Position numbers and translations under genes: made by a program. Under the pieces are notes generated by a model. The model searched no databases and was not told the origin of the DNA. It was given only the letters and a program-made list of their open reading frames with translations. This document shows, one piece after another, positions 27,819 to 37,152 of a stretch of 47,793 nt of DNA; the first letter of the stretch is position 1; the number at the start of each line of letters is the position of its first letter. This stretch comes from Deltaproteobacteria bacterium UBA4427. Lineage in GTDB: Bacteria > Myxococcota_A > UBA9160 > UBA4427. The stretch covers positions 1 through 47,793 of the forward strand of contig DGPZ01000020.1 of the NCBI GenBank assembly GCA_002390675.1, given 5' to 3'.

Positions 27819-27945
27819 GGACACTCTTTGTCTCCGCAGGAGTCGCGACGCAAATAGGCAGGCCAATATCGGCCCCATCGTGGAGAGTTTACGGGACATT
27901 GCCGGAACTTCGCCATTGCGCCCGCTCCGTCTGACCGCGGCTGCT

Positions 27946-29286
27946 CTATGAGAGTTTCGCTGCATCCTCGGTCATATCTTTCTCGATCGTGAGCGCGGCG
28001 AGGCCGAAGAGTAGAGCGCCCGTCGAACAAGTCAGCAGGATGCCAAGGAGAGACCACCTAATTGCTTCCGCTCCGTATTGCGGCTCTAGGAGATCATTGA
28101 TGTAACCGACGGCCCAGGGGCCGAGGCCGGTGCCTAGGAACGTGATGAATATGATGATGAAGGAAGACGCGACGGCGCGCATATGAGGTGGCGCCAGGTT
28201 TTGTGCGATGCCGTAGGCGACGGGTGCCCAGCCCGCACTCGAGAGTGCCGCCGGAATTGCCCACCACATGGCATTGCGGCCGTCGGGCCAGAGCAGCATT
28301 AGGCCCTGCCAGGGGATCATGAGAAAGACGGTGATCGCGCCGATCCACGCGTACCATTTTACGTTTCGCTTGCCGAGCCGGTCCGCGATTCGTCCCGTGA
28401 GGATCGAGCCGAATAGGGCGGGGATATATTGGATGGGGCCGAGTCTAGGACCTATTTCTGCCGGACTCATGTCATGGACGCGTTCGAAGAAGGTCGGGAG
28501 CCACATGCCGAAGCCCGTGCCTGAGAAAGATGCGATGCCTGCGCCGAGCCCGACGAGCCAGAAGGTCGGCTTGCGAGCCAAGTAGGTCGCGACTTCACGG
28601 ACGTTTGCGGTGGGTGGCTCTGCGAGCGGATTGCCTTCAGCATCAGTGGGTACTGGATCGAATTGGCCGCGCACGGGCTCGCGAACCGTGAAGCGAACCA
28701 CGAGGGCGATCAAAAGGCCCGGAAGGCCGACGGCAAGGAAGGTCATCCGCCAACCGATCGACTCGGAAAGCATGCCGCCTAGGACTAGGCCAAGCATACT
28801 TCCAAAGTAGACGCCTGTTTGAAAGAAGGCGAGGGCGGTCGCGCGCTGATGCGGGCCGAAATAGTCCGAGAGCAAAGAATGGGCAGGCGCGGCACCCGCC
28901 GCTTCCCCTACACCTACGCCGATGCGAGCCACAACTAACTGAGCACTTGAGGCTGCGAGTCCTGAGAGCGCTGTAAAGCCACTCCAAACGGTCATGCCTA
29001 TGGCAATGATATTGCGCCGCGATCCGGTATCAGCCCAGCGAGCGATAGGGACGCCCATCCCTGTATAGAAGATCGCGAAGGCCGGACCTAGCATGAAGCC
29101 GATCGCGGCGTCGCTGAGCTGTAGATCTTCCTTGATGTCGCCGACCAGGACTGCGAGAACGTAACGGTCCAGGTAGTTGCAGGTGTACATGATCACCATG
29201 ATGGCGAGCACGTAGCGGGCATAGCCTTGTGACGGCAGGGTTGCTGGGGCAGGATTAGAAAGGGGCGCGTGGCCTGGCTTACTCAC
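27946..29286 (-). CDS. MFS transporter, spinster-like
   Basis: Inner-membrane major facilitator of 446 residues with 12 predicted segments. MYTCNYLDRYVLAVLVGDIK (34-53) in segment 1, PIARWADTGSRR in the loop between segments 2 and 3, and GEAAGAAPAHSLLSDYF are the signatures of the spinster/sphingolipid transporter-like group, commonly found in proteobacterial gene sets for breakdown of lipids and aromatics. It starts with GTG 29286, 4 bp after the stop of the SDR gene, so the two are translationally close and almost certainly co-transcribed. It may import the substrate of the adjacent thiolase/DUF35/SDR genes or export a product; direction cannot be told from sequence. Confidence 0.88.
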   Translation of the reverse strand: MSKPGHAPLSNPAPATLPSQGYARYVLAIMVIMYTCNYLDRYVLAVLVGDIKEDLQLSDAAIGFMLGPAFAIFYTGMGVPIARWADTGSRRNIIAIGMTVWSGFTALSGLAASSAQLVVARIGVGVGEAAGAAPAHSLLSDYFGPHQRATALAFFQTGVYFGSMLGLVLGGMLSESIGWRMTFLAVGLPGLLIALVVRFTVREPVRGQFDPVPTDAEGNPLAEPPTANVREVATYLARKPTFWLVGLGAGIASFSGTGFGMWLPTFFERVHDMSPAEIGPRLGPIQYIPALFGSILTGRIADRLGKRNVKWYAWIGAITVFLMIPWQGLMLLWPDGRNAMWWAIPAALSSAGWAPVAYGIAQNLAPPHMRAVASSFIIIFITFLGTGLGPWAVGYINDLLEPQYGAEAIRWSLLGILLTCSTGALLFGLAALTIEKDMTEDAAKLS

Positions 29287-29289
29287 TTG

Positions 29290-30114
29290 CTAGGCGGGCT
29301 CCCCAATCCGGTCTATGCAATCGAGAACGCTGTCGAATCGCGCCTTAAAGAGCTCGCGCATATCGTCGTGGGTGAAGATGTATGGCAGGTTGCGGCGGAT
29401 GCCGCTGAGCACAATCGGGCCGATATCGTCAGGGGCCATGCCGCCGCGGATGAAGGGCGAGAGGGCTTCAGACATGCCTCCGGTCGTTTCTCCGGAATTG
29501 CGCAATCGGTCTGAGGCGGGCAGGTTCGTATCAATCGGCCCGGGGCAGAGTGTGGATACTCCAATTCCGTCAGGCTCGAGATCGACTCGCATGGCTTCGC
29601 TGTACGCGACGACGCCGTATTTGCTGACCGCGTAGGCGAGTCCGCCGCCGTGGGACATGAATCCGCCGATCGACGCAGTGTTCACGATATAACCACCGCG
29701 CCCGGCTTCACGTTCATTCTGCGCACGTAAAAATGCGGCCGCTCGCTGGCCGACCCGGAAGACACCATCGAGATTGACGTCGAGTACGAATCGCCAGTCA
29801 TCGAGGGTGCAGTCCTTCATTTCTCCGCCGAGGTAGACGCCGGCATTGTTAAAGAGCAGATCGATCCCGCCGAACTCCACTTTCGCGGCGTCAAAAACCG
29901 CGTCTACGGAAGCGTCATCTCGAACATCGCACCGCACTGCCAGACTTCGCACACCGCGACTGGTGAGGTCATCCGCTGCGGCCTTCGCCGCGGTTTCGTC
30001 GATATCTGCAACGACGACATGGCCGCCTTCACTCGCGATCGCTCGCGCGATGCCGAGGCCGATGCCGCTGGCGCCGCCGGTGATGACAGCAATCTTGTCT
30101 CGGAAATCCTGCAT
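29290..30114 (-). CDS. Classical short-chain dehydrogenase/reductase
   Basis: SDR of 274 residues with TGGASGIG (12-19), acidic Asp37/Asp39 after the second strand (NAD preference), NNAG (89-92), and the catalytic triad Ser148, Tyr161 and Lys165 in LAYAVSKYG. The C-terminal extension (IFTHDDMRELFKARFDSVL, then a short tail) is longer than in the other SDRs here, as in a group of SDRs linked with lipid and steroid catabolism. AGGAG lies 9 nt before ATG 30114. It lies between the DUF35 gene (108 bp upstream) and the MFS gene (4 bp downstream), suggesting it acts on a substrate or product of the thiolase-DUF35 pair. Confidence 0.9.
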   Translation of the reverse strand: MQDFRDKIAVITGGASGIGLGIARAIASEGGHVVVADIDETAAKAAADDLTSRGVRSLAVRCDVRDDASVDAVFDAAKVEFGGIDLLFNNAGVYLGGEMKDCTLDDWRFVLDVNLDGVFRVGQRAAAFLRAQNEREAGRGGYIVNTASIGGFMSHGGGLAYAVSKYGVVAYSEAMRVDLEPDGIGVSTLCPGPIDTNLPASDRLRNSGETTGGMSEALSPFIRGGMAPDDIGPIVLSGIRRNLPYIFTHDDMRELFKARFDSVLDCIDRIGEPA

Positions 30115-30222
30115 GGGAGGTGCTCCTGGGTAATGGTCTTGGTCTTGATCGGGAAATGACGTAGAAAGCTTCGGGCGTCACTCTGGGAGCCGCTCGGAAA
30201 CGGCGGCCTGGCAGGTGCCTGG

Positions 30223-30651
30223 CTAGATCGCTTCCCAGTTGGGGATCAGAAGCTTGTCCCCGGTCGTCGGGTCTGTGGCCTCTTCGAAAATCGCGCGAAC
30301 CCGCTGGCCGATTTCGACCTCTGCTGGGCCCTTGTTCACGACGTTGCCGATCGCATTACAACCCGGCGCGCCGTCGAGTGAGATCACCGCCACGTTGTAC
30401 GGGACCTTATCTGCGAGCAGCGGATGGACTGGGAAGTTCACCTCGACTGCACTTTCGACAGTACCTTCGCCGGAAACTGTTCGGAACTCCTGGTCGTAGC
30501 TTAGGCATTGAATGCAGACGTCCTCGGGCGGGAACTGGGCGGCGTCACAGGTCTTGCAAAACTGGACGCGAATTTCACCGGAGGTAAACCACTCTTTGTT
30601 ATGTTGATCGATGACCGGAAGAAGGAAGTCATCACCGAGGTATCGGGACAT
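30223..30651 (-). CDS. DUF35: zinc-ribbon/OB-fold acyl-CoA-associated protein
   Basis: Protein of 142 residues with an N-terminal rubredoxin-like zinc ribbon (Cys32, Cys35, Cys46, Cys49 in FCKTCDAAQFPPEDVCIQC) and a C-terminal OB fold. DUF35 proteins bind CoA substrates and form complexes with thiolase-fold enzymes. Examples are the ChsH2 DUF35 domain with the steroid aldolase Ltp2, and the archaeal HMG-CoA synthase/thiolase complex. Here the gene lies 72 bp downstream of a thiolase-fold gene on the same strand, the expected partner. The family length is normal and all four Cys ligands are present. Confidence 0.93.
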   Translation of the reverse strand: MSRYLGDDFLLPVIDQHNKEWFTSGEIRVQFCKTCDAAQFPPEDVCIQCLSYDQEFRTVSGEGTVESAVEVNFPVHPLLADKVPYNVAVISLDGAPGCNAIGNVVNKGPAEVEIGQRVRAIFEEATDPTTGDKLLIPNWEAI

Positions 30652-30723
30652 GTCGTCTCCTATGGGGGCCAGGCTATAGTCGCGCTAGGCGCTCGCCCGG
30701 ATGGGTTTCATGAGTAGAAAGGA

Positions 30724-31884
30724 TCACGGCTGTCCGAAGAGGACGGCGCTGCCTGGGGAATAGCCGGGTCCGCCGACCGCAAGGGACAGCTCTACGTCGC
30801 TTGCCTGGCAGGTCGAGTCGCCGCGAATCTGTCGCACAGCTTCGTTTATCATTTCGAAGCCATGGATATAGGCCTCGCCGATATTGCCGCCGCTCGTGTT
30901 GAATGGCAGCTTGGCATCCGGCCCTTCGAGGGCTCCGTTCGAAACGAACTCCTCGACTTCCTCGGGCTCGCAGTAGCCGAGCTCACACAAGGCCATCACG
31001 ACAGGTCCCGTGAAGTTTTCATAGAGCTGGAGCACGTCGACATCGCTCGGCTTGATCCCCGCACGCTGCCACAAGGTTTCGCCGACGTTCCCGTAGAACA
31101 TGCCCGGGAACCATTTTTCCTGAAACGACGAAATCCCGATATTTGGTCCAAGGCCCTGGGAGGTCGCGATAATCGGCACGGGCTTGCCCTTGAGATCCTT
31201 CGCTCGCTCGGGCGTCGTGACGATGATTGCTGCGGCCCCATCGTTTTCAGGGCAGCAATCGAAGAGGTGAAAGGGGTCCACGATCATGCGCGATGAGTGG
31301 TAGTCCTCACGGGTGAGCGGACTGCCGTAGCGCACGGCGCGAGGGTTTCGCTGCGCATTGGCATAACATGCAAGCGAAATGTCACAAAGTGCTTCCTGTG
31401 AGACGCCATGGTCATGCATGAATCGCTTCGTCTGAAGCGCGCATTCCTGCGCCGGCGAGATGAGGCCGTAAGTGTGGCGCCATCCGTACTCGCCCTCCGC
31501 TGCCTGCATGCCGCCGAAGGAAGAGCCCAGTCGATAAAACTGGCCCTGCGCAAGCGCACGAAATCCGACGACATAGTTGGCGTGTCCGGCGGACACTGCA
31601 GCATCTGCGAGCTGCACCGTTGCAGAGGAGTTGTTACCGCCGCCGGCCCAAGGCGTGGCCGACCATCGCAGGTCTTTCATGCCGAGCGCTGCCGACATAC
31701 GCAGCGGGTCGTTTCGATTGTCCATATATGAGATCAATCCGTCGATCTCTGAAAGTTCGAGGCCGGCGTCTTCAGCGGCGCGAGTAATAGCTTTGATCGC
31801 CAACTGGAATTCGGTTTCCGGGGATCCCCCGCGTTTGTAGTACTCGGATTCGCCGACTCCGACGACAACCGCCTGACCTTGCAT
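30724..31884 (-). CDS. Thiolase-fold protein lacking the nucleophilic Cys, Ltp2/SCP2-like
   Basis: Thiolase-superfamily protein of 386 residues. At the site where thiolases carry the nucleophilic Cys it reads GGGNNSSATV (81-90), so the acyl-enzyme Cys is missing. The C-terminal CxG Cys is also absent (GGPGYSPGS, 371-379), while the His region is retained as NIGEAYIHGF with His341. Loss of both Cys residues with Tyr in YENF (Tyr288) and PGYSP (Tyr375) is the pattern of the steroid side-chain aldolase Ltp2, which uses Tyr residues and a DUF35 partner for retro-aldol cleavage. A DUF35 gene follows directly. Exact correspondence of Tyr residues needs an alignment. It may be a CoA-aldolase rather than a thiolase. 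Confidence 0.88.
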   Translation of the reverse strand: MQGQAVVVGVGESEYYKRGGSPETEFQLAIKAITRAAEDAGLELSEIDGLISYMDNRNDPLRMSAALGMKDLRWSATPWAGGGNNSSATVQLADAAVSAGHANYVVGFRALAQGQFYRLGSSFGGMQAAEGEYGWRHTYGLISPAQECALQTKRFMHDHGVSQEALCDISLACYANAQRNPRAVRYGSPLTREDYHSSRMIVDPFHLFDCCPENDGAAAIIVTTPERAKDLKGKPVPIIATSQGLGPNIGISSFQEKWFPGMFYGNVGETLWQRAGIKPSDVDVLQLYENFTGPVVMALCELGYCEPEEVEEFVSNGALEGPDAKLPFNTSGGNIGEAYIHGFEMINEAVRQIRGDSTCQASDVELSLAVGGPGYSPGSAVLFGQP

Positions 31885-31982
31885 CTACTTGCCTCCGATG
31901 GATGCGGGATGACCCGCGCAGAACCGCAACGATACACATCGAGGCGACAAGTGGGCAGCTGATTTTTCTGAGGACGATCGCG

Positions 31983-33944
31983 CTACGGCGTGAACCAGAT
32001 CGGCGAAGACCACGCTCGTTCTTGCGCGATTCGCGTGAGTTTGGGGTCGTCGCAGGCCTCTGGTCGGTCGTTGGCTTCTAGGCGTCCGCAGACGCGGGCC
32101 GCGGCGCGGCAGCTGGGGTTTTCGATGACGCGTGCGTAGTAAGCGGCCGGTGTGTTCGGGTCGAAATTGGGGTCCGTCCATCCAGAGCACAATGAAGCGG
32201 CCCCGGCGCCCACAGGTTCGCAAGTCGTCGCTTCCACGCGGGCGTCGTTGTCGCCGCCGGCAATATCAACCACGCGTTGGATTGCATTGCCTTGCGCATC
32301 CGACGTGACCTTGATGATCTGCAATCTTTGGAGGAGGCCGCCTGGATGATGCTCGACCCCTGGGTCTGCGAGGGCCGAAGCGTAGAAGGTGGGTGAGCCA
32401 TTCTTGCCGGCTCTTGTTATGGCCGGCAAATCTCCGCCCATGGGCACGCCGCTAGCGTAAGCCCGCTTCGCCATGTCGGGGCGGGTGCAGAGATCCTTGG
32501 GCAAGTCCCAGCCGCCGAAGAGTCGAAGCCTAATGCGAGGACCACTGGTTGCGAAAGTTTCTCGTCGCTTCATCGCGTCGAACACAGAATCCCGTGTGTT
32601 CTCTTCTGCCCAGACACCCGCCAGCCCGCCGGGATTATCTCTCCCGAAGGAATTCAATCTCTGGGGGCGCTGTACGCCGTCGCGAATCCATTCGTCCGTG
32701 TCGCCAGGTAGGCCTTCGTGGATATCCGTCGAGCCTATGAACCCGACTTTGAAGGGGTTCACGCCGAGTCGTTCCTGCTCAAATATGCCGCGCGCGACCG
32801 CATAACGCGCGAAGTCACGACGCGTGAAACAACCTCGGCCCATCAGTGCTCCGCCGCCGACGCCATCACCACAGTCTTCGGGGGAGATTGTGAGTGGGGT
32901 GCGGTATTTTTCGAATCCGCAGAACTCGTCGGTGTCGCCCAGGATGCCTGCTAGGTCCCCGCGGCATTCGGAGTCGCCCTTGATTTGAAACATTTCGACG
33001 AGGGGCTCGAGGTCGTGGCGCAGTTGTGCGTGCTCGCGCCGCTCTAGATCCGCTTCGTTTTCGGTTGACGGGTCGTCGTCGAGAAAGGGCTCGACGGAAA
33101 AAATTCGCCCATTGCTGAGGTTGGGATTGTGCGGGATTGTGATCGCGTCGCACCCGGTTCCCGCATTAATGCATTCGTTCGCGAGGCTTCGCCAGAGACC
33201 TAGTGCTTCCGGCGTCGTGCGTGAGGAAACCGGAAGGGCGGGGACTTTGGCGTTTTTGAAGATCACGTTGCGATGAGTCTTCGAGAGTTCCGGATTCGCC
33301 GAATATTCGTAAGCGACAAAGGTCGAGAAGCGGCACGGGGCATCGAAGCGTGCCGCCGAGTCCTGAATTTCGTCCCATGCGGTTGCCATACCTTGGGTGC
33401 AGCGTGAACCGTTTGCGCCGCCTTCTCCACAAACGGCATCGCTGTCGAGGTCTCCTAGCATCTTGACGATCGTTGCGACGCCTTCAGCGAGTGTGCCCAT
33501 GGCCTTCCACGGGGCTCGGAAGCGCGAGCAGATTTCGCTGTCGTAGCCGGGGTTGCCAGGGGTGGTGCAGACGACCGGCGCGCCGATCATCTCCGCATGG
33601 TCCGTCACTGCGGCGAAGTCGAGAGGCCGCGGGATTTCGGCTTCTGCTCTAGTGATGCCGCTCTTCGTAATCACATCCATTCTTGCGGCGCCCGCACCGC
33701 TTGCGAAGCGATATGCGTCATCGGGTCGCGTACGAGTCGCAAACACGAACGCGTCCGAGGAGAGCGAAGTGTGAACGTGCAAGTCACCGAAGAGCGCGCG
33801 CCGTTCTGGCGTGAAGTCGGCGCAGACCGAATTGATTTCAGTGGCGCTCGAGGCGCCGGCCCAGCACAGGGCGATTGCTAAGGCACTCGCAGAGCAAGAA
33901 AGCTGTGAGATCTGGAGAAATCGTTGAAGAGGGCCTAACGCCAT
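31983..33944 (-). CDS. Exported DUF3604 protein
   Basis: Exported protein of 653 residues of the DUF3604 family (PF12228). The signal peptide ends ALCWAGASSA before TEINS (about residue 34). PHP-phosphoesterase-like metal motifs are visible: GDLHVHTSLSSDA with His56 and His58, VTDHAEM, TIPHNPNLSNG and GSTDIHEGLPG, suggesting a di- or trinuclear metal site. Many Cys residues (for example CGEGGANGSRC) suggest disulfides, as expected outside the cytoplasm. Function is unproven; members are abundant in marine and soil bacteria. It lies between the molybdopterin enzyme (49 bp) and the thiolase (98 bp) on the same strand. ATG 33944 has only a weak GGGA at 10 nt. Confidence 0.88.
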   Translation of the reverse strand: MALGPLQRFLQISQLSCSASALAIALCWAGASSATEINSVCADFTPERRALFGDLHVHTSLSSDAFVFATRTRPDDAYRFASGAGAARMDVITKSGITRAEAEIPRPLDFAAVTDHAEMIGAPVVCTTPGNPGYDSEICSRFRAPWKAMGTLAEGVATIVKMLGDLDSDAVCGEGGANGSRCTQGMATAWDEIQDSAARFDAPCRFSTFVAYEYSANPELSKTHRNVIFKNAKVPALPVSSRTTPEALGLWRSLANECINAGTGCDAITIPHNPNLSNGRIFSVEPFLDDDPSTENEADLERREHAQLRHDLEPLVEMFQIKGDSECRGDLAGILGDTDEFCGFEKYRTPLTISPEDCGDGVGGGALMGRGCFTRRDFARYAVARGIFEQERLGVNPFKVGFIGSTDIHEGLPGDTDEWIRDGVQRPQRLNSFGRDNPGGLAGVWAEENTRDSVFDAMKRRETFATSGPRIRLRLFGGWDLPKDLCTRPDMAKRAYASGVPMGGDLPAITRAGKNGSPTFYASALADPGVEHHPGGLLQRLQIIKVTSDAQGNAIQRVVDIAGGDNDARVEATTCEPVGAGAASLCSGWTDPNFDPNTPAAYYARVIENPSCRAAARVCGRLEANDRPEACDDPKLTRIAQERAWSSPIWFTP

Positions 33945-33993
33945 AAGAGAAAATCCCGTCGTGGGGGAACGTGGGTGACGCGTGCGACGTGTT

Positions 33994-36186
33994 TTATACG
34001 GCTGGCCGGATATCGATCAGGATGCCGGACAGGTGGGACATTCCAGAGAGGGGTTCGACGTTCTGAAGGCCATCGCCGGCCAATAGATTCGAATTCACGC
34101 CGGGGTGTTGTGCTGCGTGGCTGAGGCCGTCCGCTTTTGAATGCCCCCAGCACTGCGGGATCGCGACCGTGCGCGGCATCATTTCGTTGGTGATGCGTAC
34201 GGGGATGCGGATCTCACCGTGCTCGGAGCGAACGTCGGCCAACTGCCCGTTTGTGAGCCCGATACGCTCGGCATCTTCTGAACTGATATAGGCGTAGTTC
34301 GTCTTTTCACGTACAAGTGCCTCGCTATTCGAGGAGGCCGTGTTCATGCGTTTGATCTGGCGAATGCCAATCAGCTTGATGCGCTCGCGCTGCTCGATTT
34401 CTTCTGAGAAAAAGTCCTCTGCGGTCTCGTCAAATGCAGCAACCACGGGCGCGGGAGCAAGATTGACTTTCTTGTCTTTAGTAAGCACGCGATCGGTACC
34501 AAGAAAGTTGTTCCCCTCATTCTCCGGAAGTAGCAAGCCGTGGGGATGATCCCGACTCATCGTCTTAATCCCCGGCATGCCCGCGTTCTTGAGCATCCCG
34601 TCGAGGAGCTTTTCAGGGCCGGGTAGGAAACGACCGAGGCGTGTGAAGGCGACGCGCGCATAGATTTTGGCAAGCATGGAGAGGCTCTTCTTCCCGAAGA
34701 GCGTGACTCCGAGCGCATCCGCGAGACGGACATACATCCACCACTCGGGACGGACATCGGCAGGGGCTTCGAGCACGGGGTCGGCATAGATGATGTAAGG
34801 CGTTGCGCTGGCTCCTGCGAAGCTCTGGAGCGCGTACGGCATCTCGGGGCGTTCCATCCAGGTTTCAGCCGGCAGCACGTAGTGTGCGATCGATCCGACT
34901 TCGTTGCGAAAGAGATCGATGGAAACGAGGAGTTCGAGCGACTCGAAGGCTTCGTCTAAGCGGCCGTTGGGGTTGCTACATGCGAGTAAGGGGTTGCTTG
35001 CTTCGACAATCATGGCGGTCACTCGACCGGGCGCGTCGTTCAAAATGTCGTCCGCGAGCATGCCCGAAGGCTGAATTCCAGAGACCGTCGGGAGTCCGTC
35101 TTCGCGATCGTAAGTAAGCCCAAGCTCGCCCATGGCTTCGCCCATATCGATGAGGCCGCTGCCGAGTAGCGTGCCGCCGCGTCGGTCAAGGTTCCCGCTA
35201 ATCGCGTTGATCGATTCGAGGAGCCAGAAGCAGGTCGACCCGGAGCGTCCCTGATTGACGCCAGTCGCCATATATAGGGCGGCACCTGTGTCGTTAGGCG
35301 TGGAGCGCTCGCTCGCCGCCGCGTGAGCCGATACCAAGTCTCGAAGAATCTCGGCAGGAACGCCCGTGACCTCGGCTTGTCGCTCTGGCGTCCAGGCTGC
35401 GACTTTCTCCGCCAGTACGTCGAATCCAACCATGTGCCGCTCTATGCGGTTCCGATCGACATGGCCGCCGCGAATCAGCTCGTTCGCAAAAGCTGCGAGA
35501 AAGAATACGTCCGTGTCCGGCCGAATGAATATGTGTTCGCCCGAGCTCGCCGTCTCGATTTTACGTGGATTCAAGAACACGACTCGGCCGCCGCGTTTCT
35601 TGACGTCTGCGAATCGTTCCTGGGACCTTGGAAGGTGGTAGAGCGTGTTGCCCGAGACCGCGGGATTCCCGCCAATGACCATCATGAATGAAGTTCGGTC
35701 GACGTCGGGATACATGAGCCGCATGGGCGCGCCGTACATCTCGCCGTTCACTCGAAACTTGTTCATCGTGTCGCAGGTACCCGTCCCATACATGCGCCGT
35801 GTTCCAAGCGCCTCGTAGAGTGCGACTCGAAACATCGGCGACATGAGAATCGCTCCGCCGGCGCTGCCGACGAAGTGGGCGAGGGTGCTCGGGCCGTGCT
35901 TTTCGATCTGGGTTGCGATTTTGGCCGCGATTTCTTTGATGGCCTGATCCCAAGAGATCTCATGCCATTCTTTCCCAATACGCTTCATCGGATGAAGCAC
36001 GCGGTCAGGGCTGTGCTGAGTGGCCGCCCAGCGCGTGCCTTTGACGCAGGCGTAGCCTTTGCTGACGACATGCTCTTTGTCGGGTCGAATATCCACGACG
36101 CGATTGGCGTCGGTATCGACGTCGACCTCAAGGCCGCAGGTGGCTTCACAAATTCTGCAGAACGTGATCTTCGTCTCGACGGACAT
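33994..36186 (-). CDS. Molybdopterin-dependent oxidoreductase with [4Fe-4S] cluster, DMSO reductase family
   Basis: Cytoplasmic Mo/W-bis-PGD enzyme of 730 residues. Cys10, Cys13, Cys17 and Cys47 (CRICEATC ... GYACVKG) bind an N-terminal [4Fe-4S] cluster. Cys138 in YGTGTCDT is the likely Mo/W ligand. GGNPAVS, RSGSTCFWLLE and the C-terminal PQCWGH segment belong to the cofactor domains. Length, cluster spacing and Cys position resemble acetylene hydratase, but Glu14 occupies the place of that enzyme's catalytic Asp13. No Tat signal is visible and no small or membrane subunit is nearby. The start is set at ATG 36186 by the family-typical MSVETKITF opening; ATG 36207 is seven codons upstream and neither has a good ribosome-binding site. 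Reaction unknown. Confidence 0.85.
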   Translation of the reverse strand: MSVETKITFCRICEATCGLEVDVDTDANRVVDIRPDKEHVVSKGYACVKGTRWAATQHSPDRVLHPMKRIGKEWHEISWDQAIKEIAAKIATQIEKHGPSTLAHFVGSAGGAILMSPMFRVALYEALGTRRMYGTGTCDTMNKFRVNGEMYGAPMRLMYPDVDRTSFMMVIGGNPAVSGNTLYHLPRSQERFADVKKRGGRVVFLNPRKIETASSGEHIFIRPDTDVFFLAAFANELIRGGHVDRNRIERHMVGFDVLAEKVAAWTPERQAEVTGVPAEILRDLVSAHAAASERSTPNDTGAALYMATGVNQGRSGSTCFWLLESINAISGNLDRRGGTLLGSGLIDMGEAMGELGLTYDREDGLPTVSGIQPSGMLADDILNDAPGRVTAMIVEASNPLLACSNPNGRLDEAFESLELLVSIDLFRNEVGSIAHYVLPAETWMERPEMPYALQSFAGASATPYIIYADPVLEAPADVRPEWWMYVRLADALGVTLFGKKSLSMLAKIYARVAFTRLGRFLPGPEKLLDGMLKNAGMPGIKTMSRDHPHGLLLPENEGNNFLGTDRVLTKDKKVNLAPAPVVAAFDETAEDFFSEEIEQRERIKLIGIRQIKRMNTASSNSEALVREKTNYAYISSEDAERIGLTNGQLADVRSEHGEIRIPVRITNEMMPRTVAIPQCWGHSKADGLSHAAQHPGVNSNLLAGDGLQNVEPLSGMSHLSGILIDIRPAV

Positions 36187-36261
36187 AGTGCGGGCAACCT
36201 CATGCATGATGGCGTTAGGGGCGATGATCGGCCCTTATGTGATGGGATCAGATGTTTGAAC

Positions 36262-37152
36262 TTAAGACAGTTGCTCTTTAATAAAAGAGCCAACCCGGTC
36301 GATGGCCGTTTGTGCCTCCGGAAGCATGCCTGCGAAGGTGTGCCAGACGTGAATCATGTCGTCCCACTCTTCGAGGGTCGTCGTTACGCCGGCCTTTCGA
36401 GCTGCCTCGTTGAATCGTCGTGCATCGTCGAGCAAGGTTTCCGCCGTTCCGACGTGAATGAGAAGCGGCGGGAGTCCCGCGAGATCGGCGAAGAGCGGCG
36501 ATGCAAGTGGTGTCTGCGGATTCTGCCCGGCGAGGTATGCGTCGGTGCAAAGGTTGAGCAGTTGCCGCGAAACCATCGGGTCCGCGTCAGCGAGGCTGTC
36601 CATGGTTTCGCCAGATTGTGTTAGGTCGAGCCAGGGCGAGATGAGTACGCCGGCCGCCGCCTGACCAATTCCGCGGTCGCGCAACGCTAGGAGCGTTGCT
36701 GCGGTGAGCCCCCCGCCTGCGGAGTCGCCGGCTATGATCACACGCTCGGGGGCGATCCCTTGCGCGTGAACGTATTGAACCGCGTTGACCGCATCTTCGA
36801 CTGCTTTCGGAAAAACGTTCTCAGGCGCCAATCCATAGTCAACGGAGAGTGCGCGAATCCCGGAGGCTTCAGAGAGGTTGGCGACAAGACGACGATGGGA
36901 ATCGAGGTTGCCCATAATATATCCGCCGCCGTGCAAATAAACGATCGCGGCATCGTCGCTCACGCCGTCGGCATCGGTCCACTCGGCAGGCGCACCGCCA
37001 GCATCGACGAGTGTAACCGTGGCGTTCGTAGGAGGGGGGGCGAGCGCAGTCGCAGCGGCCATGCCGGCGCGTAGCTCGAGGGGGTCATTGCCAGCCATCA
37101 TGGGCGCGGCGCGCAGCATGTCGATGACGGTCTTGAGTTCGGCACTGGCCAT
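36262..37152 (-). CDS. Alpha/beta hydrolase, hormone-sensitive-lipase-type esterase
   Basis: Cytoplasmic esterase of 296 residues in family IV (HSL type). The oxyanion motif is LHGGGYIMG (73-81), the nucleophile is Ser144 in AGDSAGGG, and the His is in MIHVWHTF near the C-terminus, with the acid in HVGTAETLLDD. Most HSL-type esterases prefer short acyl chains. ATG 37152 follows GGAGA at 8 nt; an in-frame extension of 49 residues starting before the divergent promoter region is rejected. It is the first gene of the minus-strand array that continues through the molybdopterin enzyme. It diverges from the zinc alcohol dehydrogenase across 131 bp. Confidence 0.92.
   Translation of the reverse strand: MASAELKTVIDMLRAAPMMAGNDPLELRAGMAAATALAPPPTNATVTLVDAGGAPAEWTDADGVSDDAAIVYLHGGGYIMGNLDSHRRLVANLSEASGIRALSVDYGLAPENVFPKAVEDAVNAVQYVHAQGIAPERVIIAGDSAGGGLTAATLLALRDRGIGQAAAGVLISPWLDLTQSGETMDSLADADPMVSRQLLNLCTDAYLAGQNPQTPLASPLFADLAGLPPLLIHVGTAETLLDDARRFNEAARKAGVTTTLEEWDDMIHVWHTFAGMLPEAQTAIDRVGSFIKEQLS

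Noticed and set aside
35875..36624. 249-codon plus-strand frame over the molybdopterin and esterase genes
   Set aside because: It crosses two well-supported minus-strand genes and has no recognisable domain. It is a coding-strand shadow.
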